Positions 8,189 through 16,345 of a stretch of DNA of 29,999 nt are shown here, piece by piece. Source of the DNA: an uncultured Haemophilus sp. (GTDB lineage: Bacteria; Pseudomonadota; Gammaproteobacteria; Enterobacterales; Pasteurellaceae); contig NZ_CAJLNI010000005.1 in NCBI RefSeq assembly GCF_905207935.1, positions 1 to 29,999 on the forward strand. Reading direction: 5' to 3'. The notes under the pieces were generated by a model that was not told the origin of the DNA, did not search any database, and saw only the letters and a program-made list of their open reading frames with translations. Position numbers and translations under genes: made by a program. Position 1 is the first letter of the stretch. Each line of letters opens with the position of its first letter.

Positions 8189-8263
8189 TTTAAACTCCTT
8201 TTACGTTATTTTTATTTTAGCATTGATGCATTTTCTAGCATCCATGTATTATTCTTTAAACAC

Positions 8264-8295
8264 AAAAAAGAGCGGTTAAATTAACCGCTCTTTTT
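8264..8295 (-). terminator. Intrinsic terminator of accA
   Basis: AGAGCGGTTAA (8269-8279) and TTAACCGCTCT (8281-8291) form a near-continuous palindrome flanked by A- and T-runs. The minus-strand transcript of accA would end in this hairpin and a U-tract 8 bases after the stop. The real loop probably opens the central A/T pairs. Confidence 0.88.
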
Positions 8296-8303
8296 ATATA
8301 TTA

Positions 8304-9251
8304 TTAACAATAGCCATAAGACATTAAACGTTCATAACGTCTTTCTAATAGGCCATCTTTGTCGAAGGTATCTAATTCGTTTAATTCTTCAATAAGACAT
8401 TGTTTTAAATTACGTGCCATTTCATGATAATTACGATGTGCACCACCTAATGGCTCTGGAACGATATTATCAATTAAACCTAGCTCTTTTAAACGATCGG
8501 CTGTTAAGCCCATGACTTCTGCTGCGGTAGAGGCTTTTTCTGCGCTCTTCCATAAGATAGACGCACAACCTTCTGGTGAAATAACGGAATAAGTTGAATA
8601 TTGCAACATATTCACTTTGTCACCCACACCAATTGCTAATGCACCACCGGAACCGCCTTCACCGATTACAGTACAGATAACAGGTACTTTTAAGGTAGAC
8701 ATTTCACGTAAGTTACGAGCAATCGCTTCAGATTGACCTCGTTCTTCCGCACCGATGCCCGGGTAAGCCCCTGGCGTGTCGATAAAGGTAATAATAGGTA
8801 AGTTAAAACGCTCAGCCATTTGCATTAAACGTAATGCTTTACGATAGCCTTCAGGTGCCGGCATACCAAAGTTACGAGTCACTTTATCTTTTACTGTACG
8901 ACCTTTTTGGTGACCGATAATCATTACCGCGCGACCATCTAAACGAGCAAGACCACCTACGATTGCTTTATCATCTGCAAAGGCACGATCGCCCGCAAGT
9001 TCTTGGAAATCAGTAAAAATATGTTCGATATAATCAAGGGTGTATGGACGATTTGGGTGACGTGCCATACGAGAAACCTGCCATGCATCAAGATTTGCAA
9101 AGGTTTTTTTGGTTAATTCATCGCTTTTCTTTTGTAAGCGTTTAATTTCATCGTGTAAATCAATTTTGTCATCAGATGCTGAACGTAGTGCTTCAATTTT
9201 GGCTTCAAGTTCAGCAATAGGTAATTCAAAATCTAAATATTCTTGGCTCAT
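8304..9251 (-). CDS. accA: Acetyl-CoA carboxylase carboxyltransferase, alpha subunit
   Basis: With AccD it transfers the carboxyl group from carboxybiotin to acetyl-CoA, giving malonyl-CoA, the first committed step of fatty acid synthesis. The 315-residue protein is full length, beginning SQEYLDFELPIAELEAKIEAL and carrying the crotonase-like core with GAYPGIGAEERGQSEAIA and GEGGSGGALAIGVGD, the oxyanion-hole glycines. SD AGGATAAGAA precedes the ATG. It follows znuB by 87 bases, with its own terminator downstream. From memory it has the same neighbours in H. influenzae. Confidence 0.97.
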   Translation of the reverse strand: MSQEYLDFELPIAELEAKIEALRSASDDKIDLHDEIKRLQKKSDELTKKTFANLDAWQVSRMARHPNRPYTLDYIEHIFTDFQELAGDRAFADDKAIVGGLARLDGRAVMIIGHQKGRTVKDKVTRNFGMPAPEGYRKALRLMQMAERFNLPIITFIDTPGAYPGIGAEERGQSEAIARNLREMSTLKVPVICTVIGEGGSGGALAIGVGDKVNMLQYSTYSVISPEGCASILWKSAEKASTAAEVMGLTADRLKELGLIDNIVPEPLGGAHRNYHEMARNLKQCLIEELNELDTFDKDGLLERRYERLMSYGYC

Positions 9252-9338
9252 TTCTTATCCTAAAATATCGTCAAAAGTTGCCCGCACTTTATCAAGATTT
9301 AAGGTGCGGTGCAAATGGTTTTCACTGGTTGGAGCGGA

Positions 9339-10124
9339 TTATAAATATTCCTTTTTTAGTAATGATAACAAAAACAAAAATGCGGAACAAATCACGACAG
9401 AAGGCCCCGCCGCTGTATCATAAAAGGCGGAAAGGAATAACCCGCCAACGATGGAAAGCATGCTGATTAAAATCGCAATAAACACCATTTGTTCAGGTGT
9501 TTTGGCAAAACGTCTTGCTGTTGCGGCGGGAATAATTAAGAGCGATGTAATAATCAGGGCTCCAACAAACTTCATACTTAATGCGATTGTCAGTGCGGTC
9601 AAAATCATTAAGATAAATCGCATTTTTTTGATGTTAATGCCTTCCACTTGAGCCAGTTCAGGTGAGACTGTGGTGGAGAGTAAGGCTTGCCAGAAGTAAA
9701 GCAGTGTGCCTAATACAATGACGACACCCGCGCCAATGTAAGGTAAATCGTTAAAATTAATGGCGAGCAAATCCCCAAAAAGATAACTCATTAAATCTAC
9801 GCGGACATTTTTAAGTAAGCCAACCGTGACCACACCAAGAGAAAGACAACTGTGTGCGATAATGCCTAAAAGAGTATCCACTGAAAATTGCGTGTTACTT
9901 TCGAGCCAAACCATTAATACGGCGAGAATAATCGTCAAAATTACAATGGCAACATAAGGATTAATTTGTAGGAAAATCCCTAATGCCACACCAAGCAAGG
10001 CCGAGTGGGAAAGGGTATCACCAAAATAAGCCATTTTACGCCACACTACAAAGGCACCCAGTGGTGCGGTAATTAAGGAAAGCAGTAAGCCCGTAAGTAA
10101 GGCGGGAAATAAAATCTCAAACAT
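9339..10124 (-). CDS. znuB: High-affinity zinc ABC transporter, permease
   Basis: Inner-membrane permease of the ZnuABC zinc importer (ABC-3 family). The 261-residue protein is almost entirely hydrophobic, with 7-8 predicted spans, and matches ZnuB, including the start MFEILFPALLTGLLLSLITAPLGAFVVWR and the segment FVGALIITSLLIIPAATAR near residue 185. It lies nine bases after znuC in the same transcript. The periplasmic zinc-binding partner ZnuA is not encoded in this window; in H. influenzae, from memory, znuA is also elsewhere. Confidence 0.92.
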   Translation of the reverse strand: MFEILFPALLTGLLLSLITAPLGAFVVWRKMAYFGDTLSHSALLGVALGIFLQINPYVAIVILTIILAVLMVWLESNTQFSVDTLLGIIAHSCLSLGVVTVGLLKNVRVDLMSYLFGDLLAINFNDLPYIGAGVVIVLGTLLYFWQALLSTTVSPELAQVEGINIKKMRFILMILTALTIALSMKFVGALIITSLLIIPAATARRFAKTPEQMVFIAILISMLSIVGGLFLSAFYDTAAGPSVVICSAFLFLLSLLKKEYL

Positions 10125-10133
10125 GATTTTTCC

Positions 10134-10928
10134 TTATTGTTGGCATTCTGATGGATTGGCACTGCAACTACAAACATCACCGTGCATATTATGATGGTGA
10201 TTATGATGGTGCGTATAAAAGCCCACATTTTGTGAGATTTGATTGCCCCAAAGACGCATAAATGTTGGATCATTCGATAGGCTTTCTGGTGTGCCGGCAC
10301 AGCAAATGTGTTGATTGATGCACAACACTTCTTTACTGTCCGCCATCACGATATGCAAGTCATGGGAAACCATTAAAACTGCACAGTTTAAGGTTTGTTG
10401 AGTACGGTGAATCAGCTGATAAAGTTCAGCTTGACCATTAATATCCACGCCTTGAGTTGGTTCATCTAGCACCAGTAAATTGGGTTTATTCAAAATCGCA
10501 CGGGCCAATAATACACGTTGCATCTCACCGCCAGAGAGTTTTTGCATATTATTTTTTCTCAAATGAGTGATAGAGAGTTGCTCAAGTGCGGTTGATATTT
10601 CTTGCTTTTTAACACCTTTTTTGAGCGCAAGAAAACGCTCAACCGTCATTGGTAAGCTATGGTCTAAGTGAATTTTTTGTGGGACATAGCCAATTCTGAC
10701 ATTAGTGCTGTAAATCACCTCACCAGATGTTGGCGTTTGTAATTTTAATAAGGTTTTTAAGAGGGTCGATTTCCCCCCACCATTTGGCCCGACAATGGTG
10801 ATAATGGAATTGGGATAAATGCTGAGATTAATATCCCGCAATGCCGTCTTTTGTTCAAAGACCACATTGATATTTTTCAGTGTAATTAATGGTGTGGGTT
10901 GGGCTGGTTGAATGGCGCGAATCTGCAT
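10134..10928 (-). CDS. znuC: High-affinity zinc ABC transporter, ATP-binding protein
   Basis: ATPase of the ZnuABC importer. Walker A GPNGGGKST is at 47-55, signature LSGGE at 131-135, Walker B LLVLDEP at 151-157 and the switch His at about 189 (SHD). The 264-residue length and the segment GYVPQKIHLD are typical of ZnuC. The C-terminus is rich in His (HHHNHHHNMH, 240-249) followed by CSCSANPSEC, probably zinc-binding. SD AAGGGGGA precedes the ATG. It is the first gene of znuCB, divergent from mepM. Confidence 0.94.
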   Translation of the reverse strand: MQIRAIQPAQPTPLITLKNINVVFEQKTALRDINLSIYPNSIITIVGPNGGGKSTLLKTLLKLQTPTSGEVIYSTNVRIGYVPQKIHLDHSLPMTVERFLALKKGVKKQEISTALEQLSITHLRKNNMQKLSGGEMQRVLLARAILNKPNLLVLDEPTQGVDINGQAELYQLIHRTQQTLNCAVLMVSHDLHIVMADSKEVLCINQHICCAGTPESLSNDPTFMRLWGNQISQNVGFYTHHHNHHHNMHGDVCSCSANPSECQQ

Positions 10929-10954
10929 AATTCCCCCTTTAAAAATAGCTCACT

Positions 10955-10983
10955 AAAATAGCTCATTTCCGCCTTTTTCTCAA
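10955..10983 (-). promoter_or_regulatory. Predicted promoter of znuCB
   Basis: On the minus strand TTGAGA (-35, 10978-10983) and TATTTT (-10, 10955-10960) are separated by exactly 17 bases. The -10 lies within the upstream copy of an 11-base direct repeat AAAATAGCTCA (10942-10952 and 10955-10965). About 27 bases separate the -10 from the znuC start. Confidence 0.6.
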
Positions 10984-10994
10984 GAAATTCCGAC

Positions 10995-11015
10995 TATGCC
11001 TAATATTTAGGCATA
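10995..11015. promoter_or_regulatory. Perfect 21-base palindrome between znuC and mepM (candidate operator)
   Basis: TATGCCTAA (10995-11003) and TTAGGCATA (11007-11015) are perfect inverted repeats around TAT. It lies just upstream of the znuCB -35 box and upstream of a TTGACA (11020-11025) that could serve mepM. It does not match the Zur, Fur or CRP consensus known to me, so the regulator is unassigned. Confidence 0.5.
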
Positions 11016-11105
11016 AGATTTGACATTTTTAGGGTAAAATGAATTTTTCCCAGAGTTTGTAGTCTGAAAAACGAAAATCTTTTTTATTCATTTTAAAGGT
11101 ATCAA

Positions 11106-12584
11106 ATGGTTCAACACGTTAAATTAGCTAGAGATCGACGGAAAAGAAAATCCCGCATAAAAGCGGCGATTTTTTTTGCCGCACTTTTGCTTATTTTAAC
11201 GGGTATTTTCCTCGCCTTTAAAGATACTGCTGATTATGATCCTTCTCTGCAAAGTAATCTTGAGCCAGAGATGGTAGATAATGTTCAATATCAATCTCTT
11301 ACACCTGAAAAAACGGAATCGGGCAATCCTCAATCTCAAGAAGGCGAACATCCTGAAGCAAAACAACATGCTAATGCGGAAGATGCAACTTCTTATGATG
11401 ATGAACTTCAAGCTAAAGATGATGAAGTCGATGAAATCAAACCGCAATTTGACGATCTCAATGATTTACCAAAAGATGCTCAAGATGCACTAAGTGGTAT
11501 TTTAGATGTGGCCGATCAAGCATTACGTATTACCGATCAATTTAGCCATACCGTGGTGCGTGGCGACTCCTTAAAAGACGTGTTAGAGCTTTCAGGTTTA
11601 GAAGATGATACGGCGAAAAATTTAATTGCCGAATATCCTGAATTAAAAAACTTACGCGCAGGTCAACAGTTCTATTGGATTTTAGATAAAGAAGACCAAC
11701 TGGAGTATTTAAACTGGTTGGTATCTGAAAAAGAAGAGCGCATTTATGAGCGCACGGAAGACGGTAAGTTTAAACGCCAAATTCTAGAGAAGAAAAGTAT
11801 TTGGAAGAAAGAGGTGCTAAAAGGCACAATTAATGGATCCTTTGCGTCAAGTTTACGTGATCTAGGTTTGGATGGTCGTCAAATCAGCCAATTAAGTTCG
11901 GCATTACAATGGCAGGTAAGTCTCCAGAAACTCAGTAAAGGGACCAAGTTTGCGATTTTAGTGTCTCGCGAATACTTAGGCGATAAATTAACGGGGCAAG
12001 GTAACGTTGAAGCCATTCATATTATAGCGGATGGTAAGAGTTATTATGGTATTCAAGCGGCGAATGGTCGTTACTACGATAAGCAAGGTGAAACCTTAGG
12101 TAAAGGCTTTGCGCGTTATCCATTGCAACGTCAAGCGCGTATTTCTTCACCATTTAACCCAAATCGTCGCCATCCGGTAACGGGACGTGTTCGCCCACAT
12201 AAAGGGGTGGACTTTGCTGTCGCACCAGGTACACCAGTTATTGCACCAGCTGATGGTGTGGTAGAAAAAGTCGCTTATCAAGCAGGTGGTGCAGGACGTT
12301 ATGTGGTGATACGTCATGGTCGTGAATATCAAACGGTGTATATGCATTTAAGTCGTGCTTTAGTTCGAGCAGGGCAAGCAGTTAAGAAAGGGGAACGTAT
12401 TGCATTAACAGGGAATACGGGTATCTCAACCGGTCCACACTTGCACTATGAGTTCCATATTAATGATCGTGCGGTGAACCCGCTAACAGTTAAATTGCCG
12501 GGTACCAGCAGTGGAATGGCAACAGCAGAACGTAAGCAATTCTTAGTGCGAGCTAAAGAAGCGGAAAGAATGTTAAGATTCTAG
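11106..12584 (+). CDS. mepM: Murein DD-endopeptidase MepM-like (M23 family, YebA)
   Basis: Predicted membrane-anchored or periplasmic peptidoglycan endopeptidase that cuts D-Ala-mDAP cross-links to allow wall growth. The 492-residue protein has a basic N-terminus and one membrane span at about 20-37, an acidic linker (about 45-120), an OapA/LysM-like domain around 147-195 (SHTVVRGDSLKDVL) and a C-terminal M23 domain. Zinc ligands His365, Asp369 (HKGVD) and His447 (HLHYEF), and His414, are all present. It is divergent from znuCB, as in E. coli and H. influenzae, where this zinc-dependent hydrolase sits beside zinc import genes. Its own terminator follows. Confidence 0.92.
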   Translation: MVQHVKLARDRRKRKSRIKAAIFFAALLLILTGIFLAFKDTADYDPSLQSNLEPEMVDNVQYQSLTPEKTESGNPQSQEGEHPEAKQHANAEDATSYDDELQAKDDEVDEIKPQFDDLNDLPKDAQDALSGILDVADQALRITDQFSHTVVRGDSLKDVLELSGLEDDTAKNLIAEYPELKNLRAGQQFYWILDKEDQLEYLNWLVSEKEERIYERTEDGKFKRQILEKKSIWKKEVLKGTINGSFASSLRDLGLDGRQISQLSSALQWQVSLQKLSKGTKFAILVSREYLGDKLTGQGNVEAIHIIADGKSYYGIQAANGRYYDKQGETLGKGFARYPLQRQARISSPFNPNRRHPVTGRVRPHKGVDFAVAPGTPVIAPADGVVEKVAYQAGGAGRYVVIRHGREYQTVYMHLSRALVRAGQAVKKGERIALTGNTGISTGPHLHYEFHINDRAVNPLTVKLPGTSSGMATAERKQFLVRAKEAERMLRF

Positions 12585-12590
12585 AAAGTA

Positions 12591-12619
12591 AAGTGCGGTC
12601 AAGTTTGACCGCATTTTTT
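12591..12619 (+). terminator. Intrinsic terminator of mepM
   Basis: TGCGGTCA (12594-12601) pairs with TGACCGCA (12606-12613) around AGTT and is followed by six T. The left arm is part of an exact uptake sequence (12591-12599). It starts 7 bases after the mepM stop. Confidence 0.85.
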
Positions 12620-12680
12620 ATATGCCTAAAAAAATTAGCTGAAAACTGACCGCACTTATCTTTTCTCTTTTTCATCAATA

Positions 12681-12713
12681 TGCTATTCTCTTTGCATTTT
12701 AGAATTATTCTCA
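12681..12713 (+). promoter_or_regulatory. Promoter with Fur-box-like operator for the iron-siderophore ABC operon
   Basis: An extended -10, TGCTATTCT, lies at 12681-12689. Directly downstream, TTAGAATTATTCTCA (12699-12713) is a 7-1-7 inverted repeat that on the minus strand reads TGAGAAT-A-ATTCTAA, one mismatch from symmetric and close to the Fur consensus TGATAAT-N-ATTATCA. The box would cover the transcription start, a standard repression position. The match is seen; Fur binding is inferred. Confidence 0.65.
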
Positions 12714-12718
12714 TTTTT

Positions 12719-13672
12719 ATGATTAAGAGACGTTATCTGATTTTTCTGTTGATTGTGCTTTCCTTTGTTTCACTTTTTCTCGGGGTAAGTACCGTTAATT
12801 TGCAAGGGTTACTGAATTTTGAAGGTAATCAATGGCAGATTTTTTTAATTAGTCGCGTGCCTCGCTTAATCAGTATCTTGATTGCTGGTGCATCCTTGAG
12901 TATTTGTGGTTTAGTGATGCAGCAACTCAGTCGAAATCGATTTGTTTCACCCACCACGGCGGGCACAATGGATAGTGCAAGATTAGGCATTTTAATGGCG
13001 ATGCTGTTTTTCCCAACTGCCTCTATGTTGTTAAAAACCACTATTGCGGTAATCGTGTCTTTCCTTGGCACATTGTTATTTATGACGATTCTGTCCCGTT
13101 TGAAATTCAAGGACACGATTTTTGTACCCTTAGTGGGGATTATGTTCGGTAATATCATCAGTTCAATTACCGCCTTTATTGCTTACAAAGAAGATTTATT
13201 ACAAAACTTATCTGGATGGCTACAAGGGGATTTTTCTCTTGTGATGTCAGGCCGTTATGAATTGTTGTATTTCAGTATTCCTACACTCATCGTGGCTTAT
13301 TTATTTGCGCATCGTTTTTCTATTGTCGGGATGGGGAAAGATTTTGCGGTTAATCTAGGTCTAAATTACAACCAGGTACTTTATCTCGGATTGCTAATTG
13401 TGGCGGTCGTATCTTCGATTATTATCGTGTCTGTTGGCGTGATCCCTTTCTTGGGGTTAATTATCCCGAATATCGTCACACTTTATTTAGGGGATAACTT
13501 GAAGAAAGTGTTATCTCATACGGCCTTGCTAGGCGCCGTATTTGTCTTATTCTGCGATATTTTAGGTCGAAGTGTGATTTATCCTTATGAGATTTCCATT
13601 AATGCCGTGGTTGGTGTATTTGGTAGTGGTATCTTCTTATTTTTATTATTAAAGCGGTATAGAAATGGCTAA
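12719..13672 (+). CDS. Ferric-siderophore ABC transporter, FecCD-type permease (FatD/YclN/CeuB-like)
   Basis: First of two inner-membrane permease subunits of a ferric-siderophore importer. The 317-residue protein has 8-10 hydrophobic spans, the RVPRLI segment at 46-51 before the first long helix pair, and GVIPFLGLIIPN at 240-251, the coupling-helix region that contacts the ATPase in the FecCD family. I chose ATG 12719 (MIKRRYLIF) over 12680, because 12680 lies in the promoter and precedes the Fur-like box. Neither start has a convincing SD. The end overlaps the next gene by eight bases. Closest recognisable groups are FatD, VctD, CeuB and YclN, used for catecholate-type siderophores. Confidence 0.88.
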   Translation: MIKRRYLIFLLIVLSFVSLFLGVSTVNLQGLLNFEGNQWQIFLISRVPRLISILIAGASLSICGLVMQQLSRNRFVSPTTAGTMDSARLGILMAMLFFPTASMLLKTTIAVIVSFLGTLLFMTILSRLKFKDTIFVPLVGIMFGNIISSITAFIAYKEDLLQNLSGWLQGDFSLVMSGRYELLYFSIPTLIVAYLFAHRFSIVGMGKDFAVNLGLNYNQVLYLGLLIVAVVSSIIIVSVGVIPFLGLIIPNIVTLYLGDNLKKVLSHTALLGAVFVLFCDILGRSVIYPYEISINAVVGVFGSGIFLFLLLKRYRNG

Positions 13673-14624
13673 GAAATCTTCTTCTCAACTGATTGTATTG
13701 TCGTTGTTAGCCATTGTTTCTCTTGCACTCTATTTAGGCTACAACTTACCGAACCGTTGGCAATATGCCTTGGAAAATCGTGCCTTATCCTTAATTGCGA
13801 TTGTGATTACAGGCGCGGCAATTGCACTTGCTACGATGATTTTCCAAACGGTTGTGAATAACCGAATTCTCACGCCGAGTATTTTGGGGTTAGATTCGCT
13901 GTATTTACTGATTCAAACGACGATTATTTTCCTTTTCGGTTCAAGCACATTGCTTTCCATGAATTCGATTGCATTGTTTGTCTTGTGTACGGGATTAATG
14001 ATGGCGTTTTCATTAGTGCTTTATCACTTCCTGTTTAAGAAAGAAAACCAAAATATTTTCTTCTTGTTGCTTGTTGGGATTATTTTCGGCACCTTCTTTG
14101 GTAGCTTAACGACGTTTATGGAAGTGTTAATTGATCCGAATGAATTCCAGATCGCACAAGATATTGGCTTTGCAAGTTTTAACCGAATTAACACGCAAAT
14201 CTTGTGGGTCGCATTAGCCATTTTAGTCGCGACGATTGTTTTCAGTTTGAAATATTGGCATTGCTTTGATGTGTTGGCGTTAGGGCGAGAAAATGCCATT
14301 AACTTAGGTATCGATTATCAAAAGACCTTAAAAGTCCTATTAATTCTCGTGGCAATTTTAACGTCAGTGTCGACCGCACTTGTTGGTCCACTTACTTTCC
14401 TTGGGTTATTAGTGATGAACGTGACCTTTGAATTTGTTCGTGATTATCGTCACAAGGTACTCATTCCTGCCGCGATGTTAATTTCCATCATTACCTTGGT
14501 TTTAGGGCAATTATTAGTGACCCATATTTTTACGTTCCGCACGACATTAAGCATCATCGTTAATTTTGTCGGCGGTGTGTACTTTATTTATTTGTTATTA
14601 AGAGCAAACAAAAAATGGCAATAG
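13665..14624 (+). CDS. Ferric-siderophore ABC transporter, second FecCD-type permease (FatC/YclO/CeuC-like)
   Basis: Second permease subunit, 319 residues, forming a heterodimer with the preceding product. It has about eight to nine hydrophobic spans, the QTVVNNRILTPSILGLDSLY segment at 61-80 characteristic of this subunit class, and GPLTFLGLLVMN at 241-252 as ATPase-contact region. It overlaps the upstream permease gene by eight bases and the downstream ATPase gene by ten, so all three are probably translated together. One exact uptake sequence lies at 14373-14381. Assignment to the FatC/VctG/CeuC/YclO group is by motif and gene order. Confidence 0.88.
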   Translation: MAKKSSSQLIVLSLLAIVSLALYLGYNLPNRWQYALENRALSLIAIVITGAAIALATMIFQTVVNNRILTPSILGLDSLYLLIQTTIIFLFGSSTLLSMNSIALFVLCTGLMMAFSLVLYHFLFKKENQNIFFLLLVGIIFGTFFGSLTTFMEVLIDPNEFQIAQDIGFASFNRINTQILWVALAILVATIVFSLKYWHCFDVLALGRENAINLGIDYQKTLKVLLILVAILTSVSTALVGPLTFLGLLVMNVTFEFVRDYRHKVLIPAAMLISIITLVLGQLLVTHIFTFRTTLSIIVNFVGGVYFIYLLLRANKKWQ

Positions 14625-15376
14625 AAATTCGCAATATTACTAAAAGTTACGGAAGCAAAAAGGTGGTGGATAATGTGTCCGTTACCATTCCTACGGGGAA
14701 AATTACGTCTTTTATCGGGCCGAATGGCGCGGGGAAGAGTACGGTGCTGTCTATTATGAGCCGTTTGTTGAATGCGGATAGTGGCGAAATCTATCTCAAC
14801 GGTGAATTGCTCAATCGTAAGAAAAGTAGCGATATTGCTAAACAGCTTGCGATCTTAAAGCAAACGAACAACATTAATTTGCGTCTAACCATTGAAGATT
14901 TAGTTGCTTTCGGACGCTTCCCTTATTCCAAAGGAAACTTAACCCAAACTGACCGCACTTTTATTGATAATGCCATTGCCTATATGAATTTAGATGATAT
15001 TCGTCATCAATATATCGATAATTTAAGTGGTGGGCAGCGACAACGCGCTTATATTGCGATGACGCTTGCACAAGATACCGATTATATTTTGTTGGATGAA
15101 CCATTAAATAATCTGGATATGAAACATTCAGTGCAGATCATGCAAGTTTTGCGTAAATTAGCGACAGAACTCAACAAAACCGTGGTGATTGTGATTCATG
15201 ATATTAATTTCGCCTCTTGTTATTCAGACTACATTGTTGCCATGAAAAATGGAAAATTAGTCCAACAAGGTGAAGTTAACCACATTATGCAATCAACCGT
15301 ATTACAAGATATTTATGACATGACGATTCCGATTCAGGATATCGACGACCATAAAATTGCCGTTTATTTTAGATAA
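14615..15376 (+). CDS. Ferric-siderophore ABC transporter, ATP-binding protein (YclP/CeuD/VctC-like)
   Basis: ATPase of the importer, 253 residues. Walker A GPNGAGKST is at 35-43, signature LSGGQRQR at 137-144, Walker B YILLDE at 157-162 and the switch His195 in IVIHD. The segment LRLTIEDLVAFGRFPYSKG is typical of iron-siderophore ATPases (FepC/FhuC type). It overlaps the second permease by ten bases and is followed 14 bases later by the binding-protein gene. It contains an uptake sequence at 14952-14960. Confidence 0.92.
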   Translation: MAIEIRNITKSYGSKKVVDNVSVTIPTGKITSFIGPNGAGKSTVLSIMSRLLNADSGEIYLNGELLNRKKSSDIAKQLAILKQTNNINLRLTIEDLVAFGRFPYSKGNLTQTDRTFIDNAIAYMNLDDIRHQYIDNLSGGQRQRAYIAMTLAQDTDYILLDEPLNNLDMKHSVQIMQVLRKLATELNKTVVIVIHDINFASCYSDYIVAMKNGKLVQQGEVNHIMQSTVLQDIYDMTIPIQDIDDHKIAVYFR

Positions 15377-15390
15377 ATAAGGAAATCTTT

Positions 15391-16299
15391 ATGAAAAAAA
15401 CATTATCAACTTTAGCGCTTTCACTCTTTGCATTTGCTGGTATTGCACAAGCTGCGGATATTACCGTTGAAAATGCTGCTGGAAAACAAGTCGTGCCACA
15501 AAATCCACAACGTGTGGTGGTTCTCGATTTTGGTGCAGCTGATACGCTTCGTACATTAGGTGTGCAAGATAAAATTGTGGGCTTCCCACAAAGCGGAAAA
15601 ATTCCAAACTATCTTTCAGAATTTGCAGACAAAAAATATAAAAATGTCGGCGATTTGAAAGAACAATCATTGGAGCAAATTAACGAACTTAATCCGGATT
15701 TGATCATCGCGTCTAAACGTCAAGAAAAAATGATCGACAAATTTAAAGAAATCGCCCCGGTATTTAATGTTGAAAATGACTACAATAATTACTACCCGAG
15801 TTTTCAACAAAATGTGACCGCACTTGGTCAGATCTTTGGTAAAGAAAATGTAGCAAAAGAGAAATTATCTGCGTTAGACAGTAAAGTTGCGCAAGTTGCG
15901 AAAGACGCACAAAGCAAAACCGCACTATTGGTGTTGGTTAATGAAAGTAAAATCAGTGCTTTTGGTGATGGTTCTCGTTATGGCATGGTGTATCAAAAAT
16001 TTGGTTTTAAACCGATTGATGACAGCATCAAATCCTCTACGCATGGACAAAGCGTTGGTTTTGAATATATCTTAGAAAAAAATCCAGACTTTTTACTCGT
16101 AGTGGATCGTACAGCTGCCATTACAGAAAAAGCCAACAATGCACAAAAAGTATTGGATAACGATATCATCAAACAAACCAAAGCGTATAAAGATGGACAC
16201 ATTGTGTACCTTGATGCAGCCAATTGGTATCTTGCGTTTGGTGGCTTAGAAAGCATGGAAATCATCGCACAAGAACTTGATCGTGCAGTGAAAAAATAA
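15391..16299 (+). CDS. Ferric-siderophore periplasmic binding protein (CeuE/VctP/YclQ/FatB-like)
   Basis: Captures the ferric siderophore in the periplasm and hands it to the permeases. The 302-residue precursor has a Sec signal peptide (MKKTLSTLALSLFAFAGIAQA, likely cut after residue 21) and no lipobox, so it should be soluble. The mature part is a type III binding fold starting ADITVENAAGKQVVPQNPQRVVVLD. Arg110, Arg196, His218, Arg240 and Tyr280 have nearly the same mutual spacing as the CeuE pocket residues recalled as Arg118, Arg205, His227, Arg249 and Tyr288, which suggests binding of tetradentate bis-catecholate iron complexes. SD AAGGAAATC precedes the ATG; a terminator follows. Confidence 0.9.
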   Translation: MKKTLSTLALSLFAFAGIAQAADITVENAAGKQVVPQNPQRVVVLDFGAADTLRTLGVQDKIVGFPQSGKIPNYLSEFADKKYKNVGDLKEQSLEQINELNPDLIIASKRQEKMIDKFKEIAPVFNVENDYNNYYPSFQQNVTALGQIFGKENVAKEKLSALDSKVAQVAKDAQSKTALLVLVNESKISAFGDGSRYGMVYQKFGFKPIDDSIKSSTHGQSVGFEYILEKNPDFLLVVDRTAAITEKANNAQKVLDNDIIKQTKAYKDGHIVYLDAANWYLAFGGLESMEIIAQELDRAVKK

Positions 16300-16314
16300 T
16301 ACGAAAAATTATTT

Positions 16315-16342
16315 AAAAGGGCAGTCAAGGATTGCCCTTTTT
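16315..16342 (+). terminator. Intrinsic terminator of the siderophore ABC operon
   Basis: AAAAGGGCA (16315-16323) pairs with TGCCCTTTT (16333-16341); the inner bases G-T-C and G-A-T can extend the stem to a small loop. A T-run follows. It lies 15 bases after the binding-protein stop codon and separates the operon from the tyrR promoter. Confidence 0.88.
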
Positions 16343-16345
16343 ATA

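Noticed and set aside
8218..8250. Approximate direct repeat of TAGCAT...ATG upstream of pdxY
   Set aside because: Imperfect, short and in AT-rich DNA; no known operator resembles it.
9282..9309. Hairpin of near-uptake sequences (CCGCAC/GTGCGG) as a znuB terminator
   Set aside because: The stem is real, but no U-tract follows on the minus strand; too weak to list as a terminator.
12680..12718. Upstream ATG extending the first siderophore permease by 13 residues
   Set aside because: It overlaps the extended -10 and precedes the Fur-like box, so it would not be in the transcript.
12685..16342. Siderophore block as a recent mobile island
   Set aside because: No transposase, integrase or flanking repeats; base composition looks like the neighbours and it carries uptake sequences, so only a presence/absence difference is supported.
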